In this document: piece after piece, positions 32,900 to 35,676 of the stretch
Layout of the letters: every line of letters begins with the position of its first letter
Numbering within the stretch: the stretch's first letter is position 1
Assembly (NCBI GenBank): GCA_050258555.1
Contig: JBLMZA010000008.1
Span: 1-35,676, forward strand
Length of the DNA stretch: 35,676 bases
Direction: 5' to 3'
Source: CAISDA01 sp050258555
GTDB taxonomy: Bacteria > Bacteroidota > Ignavibacteria > UBA10030 > UBA8401
Position numbers and translations under genes: made by a program
The notes under the pieces: model-generated
What the model was told of the DNA's origin: nothing
What the model saw: only the letters and a program-made list of their open reading frames with translations
Database searches by the model: none

Positions 32900-32947
32900 A
32901 AAAAAAAGCCGGCGTGCCAAGTGGGGGGACTTGACGCGCCGGCTTTT
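32900..32947 (-). terminator. Rho-independent terminator after the T9SS propeller-like gene
   Basis: Arms CGCCGGCTTTT and AAAAGCCGGCG (32937-32947 and 32904-32914) pair perfectly, with an inner CAAGT/ACTTG stem around a G-rich loop. On the minus strand the stem is followed by a T-run (32907-32900). It lies 30 bases past the stop at 32977. Confidence 0.9.
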
Positions 32948-32976
32948 CATGCCTTTTGATAGTGCGCAAGAAGGCA

Positions 32977-34287
32977 TTACTTCATCAGGAGCATCCTGTT
33001 CGACTGGACGAATCCGGTCGACGTCTTGAGCGTGTAGAAGTAGACGCCCGAGTTGATGTTCTTCGCCTCGAACGTCACATTGTAGCTGCCCGGCTGATAG
33101 GCGCCTTCAGCCAGCGTGGCCACTTCCTTGCCCAGCACATCGTAGACCTTCAGGCTGATCGTGCTCGCAACCGGCAGCGTGAACCGGATCGTGGTCGACG
33201 GGTTGAACGGATTCGGATAGTTCTGGCCGAGCGTGTACTCCTTGGCCACGGCATCGGGTTGGCGCGTCACACCGGTCACGCCGCGGACGAATCGCTGCGC
33301 CACAGGAGAATTCGGGTCTTGGAACTGGCAGACATACACCGTATCGCCTGTGGGCGAGAAGGCGATGCCACGCGGACGCGGATCGTTCGCCGTCGAGCCG
33401 TTCCACTTGAAGCTGTCGACCGGCGTCGAATAATTCGGCGGTGTAAATGCGTAGAACGAAAAGTCCGTGAAGCCGGGATAATTGCTCGGATTGTTATTGT
33501 TGCCTGAACTCACCCACAGATAATTCGTCTTCGGATGGAGTGTAATGGATTCCACCTGAAGCTTGCCGTTAAAGAGCGTATCGGCCACGGTATACGGTCC
33601 GAGAGACCCATTATCCGAATGGACTCTCAACACATATTTGCCCGAGTAGCCAGCAAAGAACACATCATTGCCATCCTTCGAAATAGCGACGGCGCGCGAA
33701 AACGCTTTCGTTGTGTCCATTGCATTGCCCAAGTCCGTGAAATTGTTATCCATCAGCAACAGCGGCAATTGACCCGCAAAGACCGATGTAATCACAATCT
33801 CACCGAGTGAATCGGCGGCAGGCTTCGTGATGGTGTTCGGGATCTGGAAGTAGCGCTTTGCCATGCCTGCGCCCGTACGGTAGTTGATCTTGTAGAGATA
33901 TGAGCCCTTGACGGCGGCAAGGATGTTGCCAACATTGTCCTTGTCCAGCCCGAGATTCGCGCCGAAGAGCGTATCCGTCGTTGCGCCGACTGTAATCGTC
34001 TTAATCGGCGAGAACGATGCCTTCGATCCGTCGGGATTGAACACATCGATCACGCGGCACGGCACCCAATTGCCGGCGGCATTCTTGATTGAATCTGCGT
34101 TGCCGTACCGCTGGATCCACACCTTTCCGGCCGGATCGACGACAATGCCATGAGCGCCCGAGGCATTTTTAAAGCCGGTATCGGGAAACGCCCTATCGAA
34201 CTTGAAGTTGTATTTTGTCACCTGCCCCAGCGTCGTAAAAGCAAACGCCAACGTGAGCACCAAAAGTCCAGTAGCGATCTTTTTCAT
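32977..34287 (-). CDS. Secreted propeller-like protein with T9SS type A sorting domain
   Basis: A 436-residue exported protein. The signal peptide is MKKIATGLLVLTLAFAFTTLG. The middle reads like a beta-propeller: repeated blocks such as GAHGIVVDPAGKVWIQRYG, NLGLDKDNVGNILAAVKGS, SRAVAISKDGNDVFFAGYSG, ESITLHPKTNYLWVSSG and PRGIAFSPTGDTVYVCQF. From about residue 350 a T9SS type A sorting domain runs: LGQNYPNPFNPSTTIRF, LKVYDVLGKEVATLAEG, SGVYFYTLKTSTGF and a terminal RMLLMK. It should be transported out by T9SS. The ligand or role is unknown. A clear AAGGAGG lies before ATG 34287. It has its own terminator at 32900-32947. Confidence 0.92.
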   Translation of the reverse strand: MKKIATGLLVLTLAFAFTTLGQVTKYNFKFDRAFPDTGFKNASGAHGIVVDPAGKVWIQRYGNADSIKNAAGNWVPCRVIDVFNPDGSKASFSPIKTITVGATTDTLFGANLGLDKDNVGNILAAVKGSYLYKINYRTGAGMAKRYFQIPNTITKPAADSLGEIVITSVFAGQLPLLLMDNNFTDLGNAMDTTKAFSRAVAISKDGNDVFFAGYSGKYVLRVHSDNGSLGPYTVADTLFNGKLQVESITLHPKTNYLWVSSGNNNNPSNYPGFTDFSFYAFTPPNYSTPVDSFKWNGSTANDPRPRGIAFSPTGDTVYVCQFQDPNSPVAQRFVRGVTGVTRQPDAVAKEYTLGQNYPNPFNPSTTIRFTLPVASTISLKVYDVLGKEVATLAEGAYQPGSYNVTFEAKNINSGVYFYTLKTSTGFVQSNRMLLMK

Positions 34288-34558
34288 TGCAACCTCCTTA
34301 GGTTTTGTTTAGTCACAACATTCTAACATATATATCATATTCCTCCATTTAGTGGCTGTTTCTGTAAAAGTAAAACAATAGCATAACCTAAGCAGTTCCT
34401 GGACAATCTGTAAAGAGAAATAGGATAATCCTTAACGGAGGAGGAAATGGTCTGGGCAAGCAAGCTCTTCAATTTATCAAGAGTATGAATGTTCAATCAC
34501 TCAAAGGGGTGGCCGCTACTGATATGTTTACAATTGCCACATATCAATCAGATCTGCC
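34288..34558. other. AT-rich non-coding stretch between a T9SS gene and an intron fragment
   Basis: This part of a 619-base gap is markedly lower in GC than its surroundings. It holds the ribosome binding site of the 34287 gene (AAGGAGG) and an 8-base inverted pair, TGATATGT/ACATATCA. A plus-strand reading stretch without stop from 34392 to 34661 lacks a good start. No gene could be supported. The 3' half of the neighbouring intron fragment may extend into it. Confidence 0.4.
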
Positions 34559-34835
34559 TTACGTGAAAGCAATAGCCTTCGTCACGCTTAGCGGCCGATT
34601 TTTCAGATGCGTACGATTCGGATGGTGTTCGACTTTTGTGTTCTTGTATGTTGCATTTTGAGGAAGAATACGATGTTCCTTCAATGCATTTTTGTGCGTC
34701 CTATCGAGACTGTGGCTTTTAACTTCTTTCAGGTGTCCACCTCGCGATGGACACCCTTGCCATTGGCTAATGATTCCCACTATTAAGGCTCGTAGAGGAC
34801 TTTCACCACCAAGTTATTGCCCATGCCGGGCACAC
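34559..34835 (-). mobile_element. 5' fragment of a bacterial group II intron (no reverse transcriptase)
   Basis: On the minus strand the segment starts at 34835 with GTGTGCCCGGCATGGGC, the GUGYG-type 5' end of bacterial group II introns. Conserved domain I blocks follow: TTGGTGGTGAAAGTCC, the GAGCC and AATCATTAGCC region, GGCAAGGGTGTCCATCGCG and CCTGAAAGAAG. No domain V hairpin and no maturase/reverse-transcriptase frame are present before the next gene, so the element is a truncated or decayed copy. The left boundary given is approximate. The 5' end lies just past a strong terminator hairpin (34841-34875), the target preferred by group IIC introns. A 73-residue frame inside it is a shadow of the RNA. 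Confidence 0.78.
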
Positions 34836-34840
34836 CAACA

Positions 34841-34875
34841 AAAATGCCAGTGAGTATAAGACTCACTGGCATTTT
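34841..34875 (-). terminator. Rho-independent terminator after the small secreted protein
   Basis: A perfect 15-bp stem (34841-34855 with 34861-34875, core TGCCAGTGAGT) with a 5-base loop. On the minus strand it is followed by T-rich sequence. It begins 32 bases past the stop at 34907 and abuts the 5' end of the group II intron fragment at 34835. Confidence 0.9.
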
Positions 34876-34906
34876 TTCAGGAACCAATTAAAATATGGCA
34901 CATCCG

Positions 34907-35326
34907 CTAAAACTCATCGGCTGTGATTACAACATCTACATAGCCGGTGCTACTTGAAGAATTTGTTATTGTAATGAGTGGCGCGGCGCTCGGGCTCGAA
35001 ATTGTTAATTCATCATTTAATTGTCCTTGTACAGAATAATTTTTATTAACAAGTGTCATATAGTTATTTTGGTCAACAATGGTGATATTAACAAATGATG
35101 TTTCATAATATCCAGGGGCTGGCTCTGTTACTTCACAAGTATCGATTCGTTGAGGTGGTACATATTGAGATTCCAGTGAAATTTTATAAATCGTATCTCT
35201 ATCAGGACCGTATGCAGTAGCTTGCGCACCAATACCAATTCGCGTATTAATAATATCATAATGTATGGCAAATGCAGTTGAAAATACAATGAGCAGTGTC
35301 GCAGCAATCACAATATATTTTTTCAT
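34907..35326 (-). CDS. Small secreted protein of unknown function, AT-rich
   Basis: A 139-residue protein with a signal peptide (MKKYIVIAATLLIVFSTAFA). The mature part is rich in Thr, Ser, Asn and Ile with alternating hydrophobic residues, consistent with a compact beta-sandwich, and has one Cys (DTCEV). No family was recognised and no sorting domain is present. The start is ATG at 35326 behind GGGAGG, eight or so bases upstream. Codons are AT-rich (many AAT, ATT, ACA), unlike the GC-rich neighbours, which suggests recent acquisition or relaxed selection. It has a terminator on each side (35357-35402 upstream, 34841-34875 downstream), so it is probably monocistronic. Confidence 0.72.
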   Translation of the reverse strand: MKKYIVIAATLLIVFSTAFAIHYDIINTRIGIGAQATAYGPDRDTIYKISLESQYVPPQRIDTCEVTEPAPGYYETSFVNITIVDQNNYMTLVNKNYSVQGQLNDELTISSPSAAPLITITNSSSSTGYVDVVITADEF

Positions 35327-35356
35327 AATAACCTCCCATTGTCCATAGGAAATTGT

Positions 35357-35402
35357 TAAAAACTTCCCCTTCTCAAAACATTATTCTGTTCGAGAAGGGG
35401 AA
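35357..35402 (-). terminator. Rho-independent terminator after the sorting-domain remnant
   Basis: A perfect 11-bp stem (35364-35374 with 35392-35402, core CCCCTTCTC) with a 17-base loop. On the minus strand the stem is followed by GTTTTTAAC. It lies 30 bases past the stop at 35432, in the place expected for a gene ending there. Confidence 0.85.
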
Positions 35403-35431
35403 ATTAAATATTGATCGCGGCTATATACCTG

Positions 35432-35597
35432 TTACTTCATGAGCATCATCTTGTTCGACATCGTGAAGCCGGTCGATGTGCGGAGCGTATAGAAGTACAC
35501 GCCCGAGTTCAGGTTCTTCGCATCGAATGTTGCCGTGTGGACGCCCGCCTGATAGCTGCCTTCGGCGATCGTGGCCACTTCCTTGCCCAGGATGTCG
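35432..35597 (-). pseudogene. T9SS type A sorting-domain tail without its gene
   Basis: The minus-strand frame ending at TAA 35432 encodes DILGKEVATIAEG, then AGVHTATFDAKNLNSGVYFY, TLRTSTGFTMSNKMMLMK. This matches the last 54 or so residues of the sorting domain of the 32977 gene almost position by position. Upstream of the Asp at about 35597 the match stops abruptly: the expected NYPNPFNPST part and body are absent. The frame stays open to 35668 with no start codon and reads unrelated arginine/serine-rich sequence, then a stop. It is either a deleted gene or a chimeric contig end. Confidence 0.75.
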
Positions 35598-35676
35598 GAT
35601 TCCCGAGGACAGCGATTCGAAGACGGCGAGCGCAGCGGCTTTTTCCATGGTGGTTCTCGTGATCTCGTTCAACGAC
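35598..35676 (-). other. Partial coding-like sequence joined out of frame to the sorting-domain tail
   Basis: In the frame one step away from the sorting-domain tail, the last 79 bases read NEITRTTMEKAAALAVFESLSSG with GC-rich third positions, as real genes here have. The frame does not continue sensibly past the junction at about 35597. An ATG lies at MEKAAAL. Too little is visible to name a protein or to be sure that it is coding. Confidence 0.3.

Noticed and set aside
34392..34661. A plus-strand stretch of 89 codons without stop, reading GGGNGLGKQALQFIKSMNVQ in part
   Set aside because: It looked protein-like, faintly recalling ribosomal protein S11, but has no credible start, crosses the intron fragment and loses sense before its stop. 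Treated as chance or deep decay.
34559..34780. A 73-residue minus-strand frame (MGIISQWQGCPSRGG...)
   Set aside because: It coincides with conserved group II intron RNA sequence (GGCAAGGGTGTCC region) and is best read as structured RNA rather than a protein.
1..35676. tRNA or rRNA genes and CRISPR arrays
   Set aside because: Intergenic spaces are short and none shows a tRNA-like fold, an rRNA block or regularly spaced repeats by eye.

Overview
The window looks like one chromosomal stretch, or a whole contig, from a Gram-negative member of the Bacteroidota/FCB assemblage, probably near the Ignavibacteria or Kapabacteria lineages. The reasons are secreted proteins ending in a type IX secretion (T9SS) type A sorting domain with the NYPNPFNPST motif (at 12.7, 15.2 and 33.0 kb, plus a remnant at 35.4 kb), a GH92 mannosidase, a TamB-like envelope protein, an Omp85-type barrel, ADP-heptose (LPS core) genes, and promoter-like boxes of the form TTG-N19/20-TAnnTT that resemble the Bacteroidota consensus. 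GC is high except near the right end. The lineage is inferred; no rRNA or tRNA gene was seen. Coding is dense and almost all on the minus strand.

Layout. 1-5.2 kb (minus): era, a DUF1015 protein, an EamA permease that overlaps it by ATGA, and a large secreted protein cut by the left edge. 5.3-7.7 kb (plus): rlmI, a possible outer-membrane protein and a hemerythrin-like protein. 7.7-12.6 kb (minus): a compact cluster of a SAM methyltransferase, thyA, folA, a PNPOx-like flavin protein and a GH92 alpha-mannosidase. 12.6-21 kb (minus): a two-component pair (REC-PAS histidine kinase and a sigma-54 activator), then two tandem paralogous subtilisin-like proteases with T9SS tails, closed by a strong terminator. 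21-32.8 kb (minus): hldA-like kinase, hldC-like adenylyltransferase, a 1508-residue TamB-like protein, RNase R, and a 1043-residue fusion of a gluzincin peptidase domain, PD40 propeller repeats and an Omp85-like barrel. 33-35.7 kb (minus): a T9SS-exported propeller-like protein, an AT-rich segment with a small secreted protein, and a degraded sorting-domain remnant at the edge.

The most interesting items are: (i) an unannotated 5' fragment of a bacterial group II intron at about 34.56-34.835 kb, lying just past a 15-bp terminator hairpin as group IIC introns do, with no reverse transcriptase; (ii) the peptidase-propeller-Omp85 fusion two genes from tamB, a candidate TamA-like partner; (iii) the protease pair beside a sigma-54-type two-component system, with a perfect 10-bp palindrome between them; (iv) a chimeric junction at about 35.6 kb where a sorting-domain tail is joined out of frame to unrelated coding-like sequence.
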